Origin: Mangifera indica
Lineage: Eukaryota; Streptophyta; Magnoliopsida; Sapindales; Anacardiaceae
Assembly: GCF_011075055.1 (NCBI RefSeq)
Contig: NC_058138.1
Span: 24,211,568-24,275,567 of the forward strand
DNA: 64,000 nucleotides
Direction: 5' to 3'
Part shown: piece after piece, positions 11,470 through 25,554 of the stretch
How the letters are laid out: every line of letters begins with the position of its first letter
Position numbering within the stretch: the first letter of the stretch is position 1
Translations under genes and position numbers: made by a program
Notes under the pieces: model-generated
Database searches by the model: none
The model's input: the letters and a program-made list of their open reading frames with translations, nothing else
What the model was told of the DNA's origin: nothing

Positions 11470-12851
11470 ATTGACTATATGGTTGTAGTTGAAATGTTCA
11501 AATAATTCTTCACTGATCTTCTGCAGCTGATAGCGGCTGGAGTACTCCATGAGGTTCAGGATGACACCATCTATAAGCCCTTAGTCTTTGGCTTCTTGTG
11601 CACTCATGAAAAAATCGCGGTCAGTGTCCTGGTCAATCTTCTCAAGACTTTGACCAGTATGGTAAGAGAGATACCCATTTAAGTTTGACTTGTGATGTAG
11701 CATTTCATTGCCTGGAAGCAATTATAATTGGAGGTTGGTAATTGACAATTTATGATGAACAGTGAAAATAATAAAAACTTAAATTGATGTCTACCAGATA
11801 ATAAATTATTATGTTACAACTACATGAGTCCAATAGAACTGCCCCAAAACACAGGTCAAATTTACAAGTCCAGTGGAAGATACTAACATCCAATCTTATT
11901 ATTATGCACATGGCTGAAACTCTGAACTCATAGACAGATCAATAACTATGGCAATGCCAAACTCTACTTACAATAACAGAAGAACCAAACTGCTTATAAG
12001 AAACTGTAAGTTTCGTAGTAGAGAACCTAGTTATTTTCCACTGATCAATTCAGTAAGCCAATGTAAATTTTAAAGTTAATACTGAGCAATGCAAAGCACA
12101 TATTAATTTCAATTAGCTACAAATACACCACAAAGAAAACCAAATGCATGAAACTCGGATGGACAAGATGCAAAATAGGACAAAAGATACCTGTATGTCA
12201 TCATCACTTTGCCCTCCTTGTGCTCCACCAAGAGGCTGATGTATCATTATCCCTGAGTTTGGCAGACTGGATCTTTTTCCTTCATCTTAGATTTTCAAAA
12301 GAATAAAGTTATAACAAATTAGTGAAATATCATACCATGATTAAGTATCAAAGAAGACTTTCACGCAAGGAAAAAACAACTCATAGAAACAAAGCCAAAA
12401 GACCCAAAATATAGAAACAGATTTACCTTTGGTGCCACCACTAAGCAGAAAAGCGCCCATACCGTCATAAGAAAGAAAGTAGTGAGATTGGCCATTGTGT
12501 TGCAAATATTGAAGCTGCGTATATACCCTGCTAATAGATTATTTACATAAAAACTGCACAAAATACACAATTCTTACAGCCCCAGGTAATGACTCCTGAC
12601 AGAAAAAACTCATAAATTTTTTGTTACTTCTATTTACCTGGCGGCCAGTCCAACACATACAGTGGAAACATCAGGTCTTATGTGCCTCATGGTATCAAAT
12701 ATGGCCATACCTACAGAAGCAATTCAGAGAAAAATTGGTGAAGTAGTTCTCAGTTACTCAAACTTAAAAGTAGGAATGATTAAGCAATCAAAATATATAA
12801 ATTACCAGCTGTTACTGACCCTCCTGGAGAGTTGACATACATGATAATATC
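11470..12851 (-). pseudogene. ClpP5-like plastid Clp protease subunit pseudogene
   Basis: Remnant exons on the minus strand match a plastid ClpP5-type protease subunit. They are 12851-12806 (MYVNSPGGSVTAG), 12710-12638 (GMAIFDTMRHIRPDV), 12461-12427 (MGAFLLSGGTKG), 12279-12191 ([19 protein letters not shown]) and 11711 to about 11470 ([19 protein letters not shown]). Damage is visible. No exon for the N-terminal third is present. The third remnant exon lacks an acceptor AG (the bases at 12462-12463 read GG on this strand). The last exon has lost one base at its start, shifting the frame. The codon after EAKD (normally Tyr) is the stop TAA. Intron positions are kept, so it arose by DNA duplication, not from mRNA. 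A functional copy is expected elsewhere in the genome. Confidence 0.85.
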
Positions 12852-14050
12852 CTAATCAGAAGACAAGAAGTTCATTAGTTGGAGAAATACTACAACATGA
12901 ATGGTTAAAGCGTGTGGTTGGGTAGGAAAACAGATAATGAAATGTTGCAAGGAAAAAAATATGAGTAAATGACGTGAAACATAGCTAAAGACAGTTTTCC
13001 AATGGTGAAATACAATTGAGCAAAAACAGGGAAGAGTAAATGACATAAAATTACAGGTGGAAATGGACTCTTTTTAAACTATAAGATTTATTGGAGGTAG
13101 ACTTTGAATGATCATAACTTTTGATTTTATATGAGTTACGGGGCCTGTAATATATCAATACGAAACTCATTTTGAGCTCTATAACGACAACCAGCTTTGT
13201 CAGTTGCTCCCAATTTAGAGGCTCAAATAAAACTATTTCAATGTGTATTATGTAGTTTTTTTATTTTACCAAATTTAGAATTTTTGGCTTTTATGATTTT
13301 GAGTTTGTTTGTAACCGGCCTAGACTTTTTTGATATGTAGTTTTCAAATTTGATATCTATCTCTTTAGTTTTGTGTTTTTTTAGACACGTTTTACGATGT
13401 AATTACGAAATTTCAGATTGATTTTTCGGTTTTCTCGTTCCTAAGCTATTTGAACGTATAATTTTCAAAATTCAAATTTATTTTTTTAGATTTTCGAGTG
13501 ATTTTTTTATTATTGACATTCTAAGGTATTTTAATATATCTACTTATTCTTAACATGTTATTTAAATTTTTTATATGTTGTATAATATCAAAATATCTCT
13601 CATATTTTTTAAACATTTTTTAACCCCTAAATTATTATCAAATATTCAAATACTCTTTTTACATGACATACAAATTAGATTTAACAAATAAAATTAAGTT
13701 TTTAGTTAAAATTCATATAAATATTTTTTTCATGAATTAATTTTTTCAATTCAAATTTAGAAATATGAACTTCTTTCTGAATAAACTCATAGTAATTGAT
13801 ATTAAATAAAAATAAAAATAAGAGTAAACATTTAAGTGATATAAAAAGTGTATGTAATAAGAGTAAAAATGAGAGTAAGATAGTTTATATAGATGTGGTG
13901 AAAGATAATTTTAGTATTTTAAAAAAAATTAAGACACTTTTATTTAAGAATAAGAAAAATAGACATTTTTGCTTAGAAATACGAAAAATAAGCATTTTCA
14001 CTTAATAAAAAGATAAAATGTGCATTTAATATAATTTCCCATACCAAATT
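12852..14050. repeat. AT-rich repeat-like tract replacing the ClpP 5' exons
   Basis: No gene is seen. From about 13060 the sequence changes character: long T runs, ATAACTTTTGATTTTATATGAG-like words and low complexity continue to about 14040. This looks like old transposon sequence lying where the 5' exons of the ClpP-like pseudogene should be. Boundaries and class are not resolved. The short frame at 13796-14005 is low-complexity Lys/Asn and not a gene. Confidence 0.35.
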
Positions 14051-14341
14051 CATTCTAACCAAAATATTTGAATTACCTTCAATACATTCATATCAACTCC
14101 AAATGAAACAACACGAGAAACATCAAATGCTAATAGCTACGCTTATAAAGATAAGACCGCGATAGCTGCATTCAATACAAGAGATCAAGTGGGCATGCAA
14201 GCCCTCAAATGTTAACCAAATCCCAAGTCATAACAAACCATAACCTAAATTATACCCTCTACAAGAGTACAACTTCTACATCGCTGCCTAACAATTTACA
14301 AACACTGACGGATTCTAAATATGGGTGATGCCTTCTCTCCT

Positions 14342-17300
14342 TTAACATCCAGCTGCCTTCAGGAAGTTGTCGAAAGGGCTTGCAGGAGGCAGCTTCATTG
14401 CCAGCCATGGCTTCTGTGCCATCATGCCTTCTTGAGCAGGTTCATCCTCACTCATAATCTGCATAACACAAGTGATGTCGTCAGAAGAAAGAGTAATTTG
14501 TGTTTAAGATAGCTTTGGGGAACTGATGCTGACCTTCTTGAGCGCTAAGCTTTCGCTTGCAGGAAGTGCTGGGAAAGGTTTGTCAGAAGCTCTTGCGTAC
14601 TGATTTTCATGGACCAACCAATTGGATAGCTTCTGCCTTGTGCCAGAGCCCAGTGCTTCGCAATGGCCAGTCAATGTGTTGTATGGAAGAGGTGATGTCG
14701 AGATGGTTGATCCTGCCACTTGACCAGCCACCTCAAGTGCCTGAAAAATGTGCTCATTGTGTTAATATGTGATAGGAATTATTTGCTAATATCTCTCTTA
14801 ACATGAGTTTAGTGTTAAGGCCAGGAAGACAGTTTACTGATTCCATAAGCTGTCCAATGCTGATAATGTGGGAGATAGAAGGAGATGGAGGCATTTTGGG
14901 AATGAAACGCGAGAGGTCAGCAACAGATGTTTCGCTAACAGCATCATCCTCAGGCAGGAGAGTTGACATAACATCCTGCAAAACACAAATAAAGAGCAAT
15001 TAAATAGTCCCAGTTTCTTTCTTTCTAATCATTGTTTTCCCACTTTCCACATCAAGGCATACAGAACAGACACTTCCATCAGTTGGTTAGAAATAATTGC
15101 TTTTTACCAAAAGGAAATGAATTCTTTTTTAGTTTTCCTCACTGGATACACCACAAAAACTTTTTTAAGACAAGATAATTTTTTATCCAGCCTAGGGTAA
15201 GAACAGAAGTCAAGAGGCAACAAGAATACCTCATCAAGGGAGAGTGATTCTGAAGTGGAAATCATCAGATTGTGGTTTATGGCAAGTGTTGTTCGTGAGC
15301 CAAATACAAATGCATCATCTGGTGTGAATGGTTCTGAAAGTTGTCTTGCAAGCTCATCTGCCTCCAACTTATAAAGCATAGATTAATGTCAGCTAAAAGA
15401 GAAAGTGAAAGGGAGGAGGATTCAGATGCCCATCAATAATTCGTACCTCAACTATGGATGATAAACTCTGAGTTATCACATCCACTATGGCCTTCTCAGA
15501 CTCATGTCCCTTGATCCGTAACTCAATGAGTACAGAGGAGGCCAGTTGATTATCAGAATAGGATCCATATTCTCTCACATCTGCCTGAGGCTTTACATAC
15601 ACTTGAAGGTCATCACTGATGCCCAGATAGGGATCAATCTGAATTTGAAGAAAATTTAAGGTCAATAAGTTATTTATAAAAATCATATCAACTGCAGAAG
15701 CAGATTAAACATCTCTTTTACGAAGGCTGCTAGTGGATCCCAAGGGTGCACTCTTAATAATAATGTAAAAGAAACTCTGTAATACATGCAAGCAGCACTC
15801 ACATCATTAGGAATTAAGGTCTTGAACAAATCATTCAGATCAGGAATGTTGAATATTTTGGCTGCAAACATCAGCATGCCTGTTGACAGAACAAGGATTG
15901 ATCTCTGGCACGCCGAAGGCAACATCCCTGACAAGCACTAGTCCATTAGTTTCAAATTTTAGAATTCTCAAAGTCAGTAAGGCTATATAAGAAAATCCAG
16001 ATACCATTGTTAGGGTCTAGGTATAGGCTTCTGAGAGACAGGGGAAGCTGGAAGAAGCGCACCACAAGATTGGCATTCGGGTTCTGCAACATCACATGTT
16101 CAGAAAATGGTAAACAGCGATAATTATAGACAGATAGAGAGAATAACGAAGGAAAGAAGAAACCAAGACAGCCTGTATAAGTTTGAAATTTCACCTTCAA
16201 GCGTACAGAAATAAGTGTTAGGATGAAAGAATGAGCTATAGCTTCAATATTCGAAGGCATGTTATCAGGAAGCGTGGCTTGAACCCAAAAGGCAGACAGC
16301 AACTGCATTATCTGATCCTCACTAAACTTCATAACATAGGGTTCCTGTGTGATCAAGAAAACAGATATATAATATCAATGACTTGGTAAATTGATTGCTA
16401 CTACACATTCATTCATGCATACGTTGCATTCATGAAAACATGAAAATTTGCATACCGCATTGGCCAGGCTGGCTGCTCCAGCTTTCCTGTCAATAATAGA
16501 ACTTAATTTGTAAAAGTTAGGAGAACTCTTGCGAGCATGGCCCTGCTTCCAGTCATCTTCAACAAAGTCTCTTCCTTTAACATCATCAGGTATATCATAT
16601 CCAATCTTTTCCATTTTGATTCCATTTTTATCTTTCCGGAGCTTTTCAAGAAGAGCCGAAATTGAAGTAGATGTAGATGCCGCATTAGAACGCCATTTTC
16701 GTGGTTCATAGAGATAACCAGATCGCAGAGATGCAACTGCATGTCGCTGATGAGTAGAAGTTGGAAAGAGAAGAACTGAAAATATCTGGTGGGCTCCAAC
16801 ACGTGTCTCAACATTTGGGTGCAACATTACTTTCAAAATTTGGGCAAGAAGCACTTCTGGAAACACCTAGTTACAAATATTTTTTTGTAGTTAAATGAGC
16901 TGTAACCAAGCAAAAATTAAAAGTACAACTTCAAAATAAGAATATAATTATCTTGACATGCTGTTAAGGTTTCACATCTAAAGAATGTGAATAAAGAACG
17001 TGTAAAAGTTATTTTTCCACCAAACATGAGATCTACATTATGCCATCAGAATCATTAAACTGATAATTAAAATTTCATGTTGTCTTGAACCTAAAAGGAA
17101 TATAGATCCATGTGGCAGAGAGCCCCCAATAAACCACAGTACATAAACTGTACATTATATAAACTCATCTCACCTTCTGTGAAGGAAACGAAATCAACGC
17201 TAAGGAAATCACATGAGCAAGAATCATCAATGACCCAATGGTTGCTCGAGCAACTACTCCAGCTGATGGAAGTTTCTCCAGTGTTATTGCCATCATGTCA

Positions 17301-20300
17301 AATAGTGGCTGTGTATCACCGATCTAGTAAAAGCAAACACAAACACAAGAAAATTTTAAAAGCAGCAAGAAACTCTAAAATTACATGTACCATAAAGTTT
17401 TGAAGTTACCCCTTTAGATATTTCAAGTAAACAATCTTCAATAGCATTCTGAAGTGAGATATTCAAGTTTGACTCATGTTCTCCAGCTGATTCAACTGTG
17501 GCTTGAAAACTTTTCCTCAAATGCCTGCACAGATCACTGACAAAAGCAATTTCTGCCAGCACTGCTCCTGATCTAATTTGCCTAGCTAGAGATGAAGCAA
17601 TTTGTATGACTTGAGACTTAAGTTCTGGATCATGCACAACATTTTTGTGGTCCAAGTGGCGTATTACAGCAGCTAAAATCAACTGCTGATTCCCTGGAGT
17701 CAAAAGTAATATTAGAAAGCACATTAATAGTCAGTATTTTGAAAAATCTTTAAGAAAAAGAAAAAAGAGTGTGTGTGCATAGATACACACACACACAAAA
17801 GGTTATAGTTGCAGGTTTGCAAAAACTAAAACATAGAACAATTTAGCAAACACATTAAATGATAGCCAACCATACCCGAAGTCTCCATCATATAGGCCAT
17901 ATCAGACAAAACAATCAAGGCCAACCCTTGTGGCAGAACCCAGTGACGTCTAGAATCGAAGTAAACGAGCATTGGATCCAATACCCTGCGCATAGTTGTA
18001 CTCTCCTTGGCCAATTCAACCATTCTCTGAACACAAATTTGCGCCCATACTTTAGGTGTCTCCACCTCTTCACTGCAACCAAAATATCAAGTAATTAGAA
18101 GAGGGATATAAATTCCTTGATGATCCAAATCCAAAAACTAGAAACACAGAATATAGTCCAAAATTGTCCCTCCAAAGCCACCCAAGCAAGCTCTACCTTG
18201 TCAAAAGGGCAGCATCTTTTTTCTCTGGACGAGGCCTGATCATCATGCCACTGGGACCAGTATCACTACCACCAGCTGCAACTTTGCCCTCACATCGAAC
18301 CACTTCGTCTACCCAATTATGATGTGGCTCCCCTCTCTCATCATCATATGAACTTTGTGTATCAGGCACATAGTTATCTAATATGGCGTTCACAATCTGT
18401 AGTTTGGATATTCAAGAAACCAAAGCTTATCCCTCAATTACAGTAAAAGACAGCAATGCTCAAGTAGAAGAACAACAACAGACATTTTGTTCACCAAATT
18501 GATAGTAGAAGCTAATAGAAACTCCATAGTAACAATAACTAGCTTTGAAGTAACTAAAAAAATACTAACCTCATCAAAATCAGCAAAAATGCAGGAGAAC
18601 TCTGCCATGAACCACAACTAGCAAGGAACAAGAGTATCAAATATATATCACACAGCTCTCAGAAAGAGTAAATAACAATACCCAAATTCAAATTTTACTA
18701 AATACAAAATTAACAAGAACAATGAGGGTGAAAATAATAGTAGTATTCTTTTCATTAAAATACCATGGCTGAAATGCACTGCAAGCTTGAAGCCCTTAAA
18801 CCATGCCTTTGATCTTCCACCCCATGGTCACGTGCCAGCTTACATACTTTGTGCACAAAACTTTCAATGTTATGAGTGTAAGTGCCATCTGCCTGTTCAT
18901 CCAACAAGTCAAAGTATAACAAAAATACTGCTAGCTAATGTTAATTATAACAGATAAGAATCATATATGTAGACAAAATAAACAAACAACAGTATTGCTG
19001 AATATACAAAGTAACAGATTAGACTAATCAATACTGTTTTTCTCTTTGACACATGATGCAGTTCATTACAAGGAAAGGAGGTCATAATTTAGTTTACCTG
19101 ACTATAAATGAACCTAATCAGAGTTTGGCATCCAAGTATCTGAACAGCATCTTGCTTAGAGTTGTCCAAGAGTTCAGTGGCCACATTCAACAAACTTAAA
19201 GCAAAATATGCCCTGCAAACTTGAAAAATTAAAATCTGATACCTAGAAATAATCATGAAAAACAAATCTTCACACCTTTTTGTTGAGAAGAATAAAACAG
19301 ACTCATCAAATAAAAACAAAGACAGTCACGCATAAGCACAAGTACTATTACTCAAATACCAAGCATTCTTCTTTAATTGGACTTGTATATTACTAGAGCA
19401 GAAAGCTTAACATAACAAAAGTATGCAAGTTAAATTTCCTAGCTAAGTGGTACAAAGGATGCAATATAGCATGAATAAAGCAATATTATGCACAAAGCAC
19501 TATAATTGTCTTAATACACACATCTAAAATAGCAATTTAGCAACAAAATGACAAACAAAAACAAAACAAAAAAGTATAAGGTTAACTTACATCTGCTCCT
19601 TACAAAGGCAAAGCATCTTATTGTAAGCCTCTGTAACAATATTGACTAGCTTCATGTGCTCAGATCGCAGTTCTTTGTAGCACCTTTCCTCAAGATGTTT
19701 TGCTATCTATCAAAAACAAAGTGTCAGTAGTATCTCAGTGGTGCACACACTTATTTAAAGGCTAGCCCCTTGAAACTTGTCAATGAATTCTTCGTAAGGA
19801 TAATAAAAAAATTACCTTTGGTATTCGAAAGGGGTTTCGAGCAGCATATTCACATAATTTGACAATTTTCCTGTCATTTGCGGGGCTATCCTGCAACATA
19901 TCTCAGGACTCACATGAACAGATCATAAGCAATACACACTAACACAATGTTGGCTGAATTGTGTTTGCCTGTACAATAAGTTAATAAAAAAGCCACACTG
20001 GAAGACAAAAGATGTAAAGCCCAGTTGATCTTGGAGAGTGTTAGATACTTCATTTTTATTTTTAATCAACCAAATTTTATTCACTGCACATTACAAATTT
20101 TTTTAAATCTTCTTTCTTTCTTCGTTTGGTGATCCAGATTATAGATCAGAAAGCCTTTTCAAAATAGGAGCAATAAGTCAAATTTCCATGACAAACAGCC
20201 AGACCAGGACTTTAAGTAAAAAATATGCGCATGGTTCAACAAAAGAGAATGTCTTATTCTCTGAACATGAGAAGCAGAGAAGGCTATAACACTACAGATG

Positions 20301-20659
20301 GATTATCAAAATGAGCAATGTTATCATGCATCAATTTCCCATTGTCAACCAATATTTATATCCAAAATAAATAAAGTTTGGCTAGCTCAGACTCAATTAG
20401 CAGGAATTAAAATGATTAACAGAAGAAAGAATCTAACAACACAAACATATGCTACAAACTAATTGCTCTACATATATCAAACAAGAGATTAAATATGAAA
20501 GATAGATACTGAATACTCACAGGAGATTTAGGGAAGATCTCTGCAAGCAATTTTTTGTAGCGCTTGACTGGTTGCCGAGATCTTGACCTCATAGCAGGAC
20601 AACACACACACATGCTGCCACATGCGGGGAAAATTTTTCTGGAAATGAACCCCATTTCC
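14342..20659 (-). CDS. EFR3-family ARM-repeat protein (SEMI-ROLLED LEAF 2 type)
   Basis: Nineteen coding exons close in one frame, giving 1001 residues. Ends (high-low): 20655-20521, 19890-19816, 19706-19591, 19212-19098, 18892-18764, 18617-18570, 18396-18197, 18072-17876, 17693-17410, 17323-17174, 16866-16456, 16344-16195, 16083-16005, 15927-15803, 15638-15447, 15367-15230, 14975-14838, 14740-14534, 14458-14342. The N-terminus MGFISRKIFPACGSMCVCC carries four cysteines (12, 16, 18, 19), probable palmitoylation sites, followed by a basic patch. An alpha-helical ARM-like region follows, then a low-complexity linker. The family anchors phosphatidylinositol 4-kinase at the plasma membrane in yeast and animals; plant members are called EFOP/EFR3-like, and rice SRL2 shapes leaf rolling. 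Length fits plant members. The ATG lies four bases inside the exon that starts at 20659, so the leader is spliced upstream. Confidence 0.93.
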
Positions 20660-21177
20660 TGTACAAATTGAAAGCAAGAAAAAATAAAGGAAAAAGAGGA
20701 AGAGAAGTACTGAACTCTTAATGAAGCTTTTAACCCAACGAACACACATTACCGTTCAACAAAAGCTCCAAAAAAAATTGAACAACAAGACAAGTTAGAA
20801 CATCCCAAAGCTAATTCTTTTTTCTTTTAAAAAGTTATCTTTCTAATATAAAATCTAAAAGAAATGTACTTCAAATGAGTGCTGTACAAGAACAAAAGTT
20901 AATCACTCAAGAACAGAAGTTGCACTAAACAATCCCAAAAGAAATAGCACAAAGCAACACAAAGTAGAAGTTTTGAGAATACATAAACTATCAACATGAA
21001 GAAGAGCAGAACAGGTAAAGGTAAAATTTTGCAAGCAAAAATACAACATCCTCAGTACCCAGAAGCCAAAACAAAATGTAGAAGGAAAAAAACAAAAACC
21101 CAGAAATAGAAACCCCTAAACAAGCAAATTATGAAAACAAAACAACCCACAAAAAATAGAAGAAAAATAGATCATAC

Positions 21178-21310
21178 CTTTGCCCAGCAATGACAGATCT
21201 GTAAGAGCAATGAAGCAAAAGAAGAGAACTTGCAAAGGGAAGTGCTAGAAAACGAGAAATAAAAAAACAACAGAGTGACCAAACAAGAGAGAGAAAGAAA
21301 TGGCGCGTGG
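21178..21310 (-). promoter_or_regulatory. 5' leader exon of EFR3-family gene
   Basis: A good donor (CAAAG|GTATGA, minus strand) at 21178 pairs with the acceptor TGTACAG just above 20659, leaving a leader intron of about 518 bp. The exon's upstream limit is a guess. The purine-rich run at 21280-21300 is CT-rich on the gene strand, as is common near plant transcription starts. Confidence 0.5.
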
Positions 21311-22900
21311 CTTAATACGACTTGAAGGGGATTGCAAGATCACGTGATGGGTCAGCTTATTTTACAGTCTGGTACTGAAAAAAGTGAAAGTGTTTAGTGT
21401 GTTTGTGTCAGAAGTTGGAATGGAAGACTCAAACAAGCATCTAAAAAACCTTTGTTTTGTTTTGTTGAAAAAATGGTGGAGTTTGAATTTTGGCAGCAAA
21501 ATAAATACAATTGATGGGGTGTGTTTTTGAAAACAATAGCGTGGTGTGTTGTTGCTTTTCGACACAACTTAAGAGGCCCCAAAGTCCACTTTATTTTGAA
21601 CTCAAAAGTGAGAGAATATGATGGCTGGTAGCTTCCCTTCAGTTTGAGTGGGAAATTAGGAAAAGTTTATTCCAGCTATATCAAAGCGTGATTACATTGG
21701 ATTTTCTTGTGCTGTGATCAATTCAGACTGGCTCTTGAGTAAATGGCCTAATCAATTCAATTCACAATTTTTATTCCATTAAGAAGAAACTGGGTTTTAG
21801 TTCAGTTTGGGAATTTTCAAATTTTTTTTTTCTCAATCAGCAATGTCTGTTTGTAATTAGGATTACACTATTTTTCATAAACCCATGTTATGTTTTATTA
21901 GGATTAAAATCATCAAAATTATCATTTTCATTATCATATTTCTCTAACAAATAAATAAATATATATATATATATAAACATCTTGATATCCTTTAAAAATA
22001 ATAATAATAAGAAAAGATTAATTAAATAATTATCAATTAAATAGGTACAAAATTCAACAATAAAACTATAATATATTTTGTATTTAAGACAAATGAGTCA
22101 ACTAATGGTGAATTAGAATCAATATTAATTCGAATTTAACTCTAAATTTTAATAATTAATTCAAATTCAAACTATTAATAAAATAAATAACTTTTATCAG
22201 TATGATATATATATATATAGTATAATCAAATTGAAAAATAAAATAAATTTAAGTTAAACTAAGTTATCAAATTAATTAAATATAAATTCAAATACAATCT
22301 AAAGACAAATGGATTGGAATCCACCAGGCGAGGATGGTCAAACGATGAATCAACATAACATTTATGAACGAGAATAATATTAATATTATTATTATTTTTT
22401 AACATATTGTGAACTTGAGTCAAGGAATATTAAGTGGGACCAACTTTGTCGCATCTTTCCAATAAAAATACATCATTTATAAATTAAATATTGTCAATAG
22501 AGGCTGAATTCATTGTTATTTTTCCCACAAAAAAAACACAAACTCAATATTAAAATTAGCCTCCAAATCCAAATTATCCAATAATTATAATTATTGGCAA
22601 ATGGGCATGTCCCATAAACACTCTATCTTTTGGCTCCACTCCACAAATTAAACAACTATACTGTACATTAAAATTGAGAATCTCAAGTTAGGGGAAGACG
22701 AGATGAAAACAATTCCTCCGTTATTAGTAAGTTGTCAGAGAACTAAAAATATTTATCTTTATTCGAAATAAAAATAACTATCAAAAGTCTCATATAAAAG
22801 TAATATAATTTTTTAAAATTTTTGACAATTATCTTTATCCAAGATAAAAATATTTTGATAAAAATAATTTTATTTTCGTTAGAGAAAATAAGTCTTACCA
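21311..22900. other. Gene-poor AT-rich intergenic tract
   Basis: Promoter side of the EFR3-family gene, then AT-rich sequence with short AT runs (21960-21976, 22206-22220) and no protein-like frame. Words resembling those at 6.6 kb recur at 22.1-22.3 kb, probably old repeats. Confidence 0.5.
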
Positions 22901-22979
22901 ATTGTTAGAATATGATCAATAAAGAGAGTTAAACTGCAATAAAGAATTAACACGATTAGAGACGACGAAGTTCGTAGTC

Positions 22980-23232
22980 TCTTGTGATGATTTGTAAACC
23001 TTATGGGAGAATATTGATTTTTCAAATTTTGGGTAAAAAAAAATATAAATTTTCAAATTGAAAAGGTAAAGGTAATAAAACTTTAGTTTTAAATTTTTTG
23101 TTAAATAACGATTTTATCTTTAATCATAACTGAATTTTATATAGATGAGTGAGATTTTTAACTTTTTAAATCTCACAAGTGTAACTTTAAAAACACTCCA
23201 AAACTATTTGGATGGGAAATAGTCCTTTGGCC
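22980..23232. mobile_element. Partial copy related to the TIR element at 0.5-1.3 kb
   Basis: The right part of the element at 515-1257 recurs here in the same orientation. A block reading ATAAAACTTTAGTTTTAAATTTTT is followed by a run of TTTATC and a GTGTAACTT word, and it ends in ATGGGAAATAGTCCTTTGGCC (compare GTGGGAGCGAGTCTTTCGGCC). No matching left end was found, so this is a truncated or diverged copy. Confidence 0.5.
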
Positions 23233-25554
23233 TAATAATAATTTAGGAAGGCGTTTGTTTCTTTGGACTTAGAAACTATAACATCAGCTTGCACGTCAAG
23301 CAAGTTTAAGCATCTTGTTTAAGAATTTATTTATAATCTTGGCTTTGGTGTGGGTGTGGGATTAACTTAATGGGTTGACAACAATGATCAAAAAATGTTG
23401 GGGGAATTGCTGCATGCGGGAGTTGCTACTGCAGCTCGATCAAATCAAATGCGCTGAGTGCAAGTAAAAAATTGGGTTCACTTTTATAAAACAAATCAAA
23501 ATTTAATTTAAATATTTGAATTCAAATTTATTCTAATCAAATTTAAAGTTAAATTTTTTTTATCAACTCTTTTAAATTCAAATTGATTTTAATAAGATAT
23601 TATTCCAAGATTCAACCCAAATCATATTCCATCCTAATTGCAATTATGATGAGATAGTAAACAATTTGAAATAGGGTTTATTACACTGTGACCCTTGAGA
23701 TTTGATCTCAGGTTCTTTCCTTTCCAAATTTGTGAAACTAACATTCTCACCACTAAAAAAAATCGTTTCTGTGAGATAATAGAATTAAACATTACAGCTT
23801 ATTCATAATATTTTTTTTTCTACTTTTTATACTTTAACTCTCTTACATTTAATTTACAGGACATTTTCATTGTTGCATGAACTTCCAGATAGAGGAAATG
23901 TTGTTATACAAAACCTCAGGGGTGGCAACGTAGTATACATAGCGAAAGAGTCTCATGGCAACCATGGAAATTTATCATGTATGATGGGGTGGGGCAGACA
24001 GCTTTAAAAGCCATGGACTTATCTGCTTACTCAATTTATGACTGAACGATGAACTGGCCGCACCATAATTTGACTTAAATTATGAGCAATAAACATGTCA
24101 TAGTTATTTTTGTGGTTATCAAGAATGGTCCTGAAACAAAAGAAGATGAAAAGAGTGCATTAGAGCTACGCAAACCTTATATTATGTACAGTCGACTTCC
24201 ACCTAGCACCCGGATAACCCGTTGAGGCCTCCCAAACTTTTCTGAACGATCTACAAGTACAAACTTTCTATTATTAATTTGTCTATACAAAAATTGGTAT
24301 ATCATCATACTAAATAAAACAATATAATCTTGGGCTAATGTTACCATCGTATTTATCCAACAGTTGAATAAATTATGGCGGTACCATAACATGTAAATAA
24401 ATGTAACATTTGTCAAACATTTCTAAAGTTCATAGTTTTTCAACTCTCCAACTAAGAATCTCATAATTGAGTTGGTCCTCTGCTTCACTACTCACTAGGT
24501 TAACATTATAGTATTTTCCCTTCTTAAAGAAAAAATTTTTTTTTTCCAACTTTAGGTCTAGAATTCAAAAATTAAACTTGCCCACAATCATACTAGGACA
24601 ACCCACAAGGATGAAATTTGAAGAGTATTACAAAATACACAAACATTTTCTTGCTCAATGGTAAAATTACATTTGAATTTAACTTAAATTCATTTGTTAA
24701 CTCAACTCGATCAAACCCAAAATAAGTAGTCATGACTCAGAGCTCCAATTTAAGCTTGAACCATGGGTATAAAAAAATATTAAATTGAGCTTGAACTCGA
24801 GCTCAAGTTTTTGAAAACTCATTAAGTTTGAGTATGTTTAAGCTCAAGCTCTTTTTGGCTCAAATTTACCCTTATTGAGAAGTTCAAACAAGTTGATATA
24901 TCATAAAAATCATTCAATTAAGCGATAACATATCAATTTATTTATACACAAAATGTTATTCAAATATGAATGATTTGAGTGGTAACCATCATTGACTAGT
25001 ATTCCATTTTTCCGACAAGAGCAAGGAAAATATTTGCATAGATCTCTTGGGTGTAATCTAGGATTTTCTAAACTTTGCAGAAGGGAAAGCGCTAAAGCTA
25101 ATCTGGAATAGTCCATCTGAAAAGACTTAATCGATTTTTGTATTTGGGATCCATAATTGTACTCGGATGTCAACAATATGATTGTAGCGGGGTTCCAAAT
25201 GCGTTCAACGACAAAAATGAGTAAAAATTGACTTCAACAATCAACCACGAACAACCCCACTATGGTTTTCTAAAGTAAATTTCAATCCATATCTAGACTC
25301 ATATTCAGCCTACCATCAATGTCTTTACTTTTAATTTCATTGACTATACCTGACAAATCTCGGAATTTGGACATGAGCTGAGGGGACCTCCAAAAAAAAA
25401 TCGTAGCGGGAGGACAACTTTGCTACCAGTTAATTGGTTTGCTTACAAAAAGTGGTGGAAGATTGCAACATTACATGTAAGTTTACAGTTTTCAGAAGTT
25501 TAGAAGAGACAAACCAAATAGCTCAACACATCTCTTGCACATCCATCAGGACAA
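23233..25554. other. Gene-poor intergenic tract
   Basis: No supported gene. At 24780-24870 a string of GAGCTCAAGCTC-like words suggests a decayed relative of the GC-rich MITE at 1.4 kb. Short frames at 24177-24416 and 24910-25176 have no family signature. The last 200 bases are probably the 3' untranslated region of the RPAP3-like gene. Confidence 0.45.
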
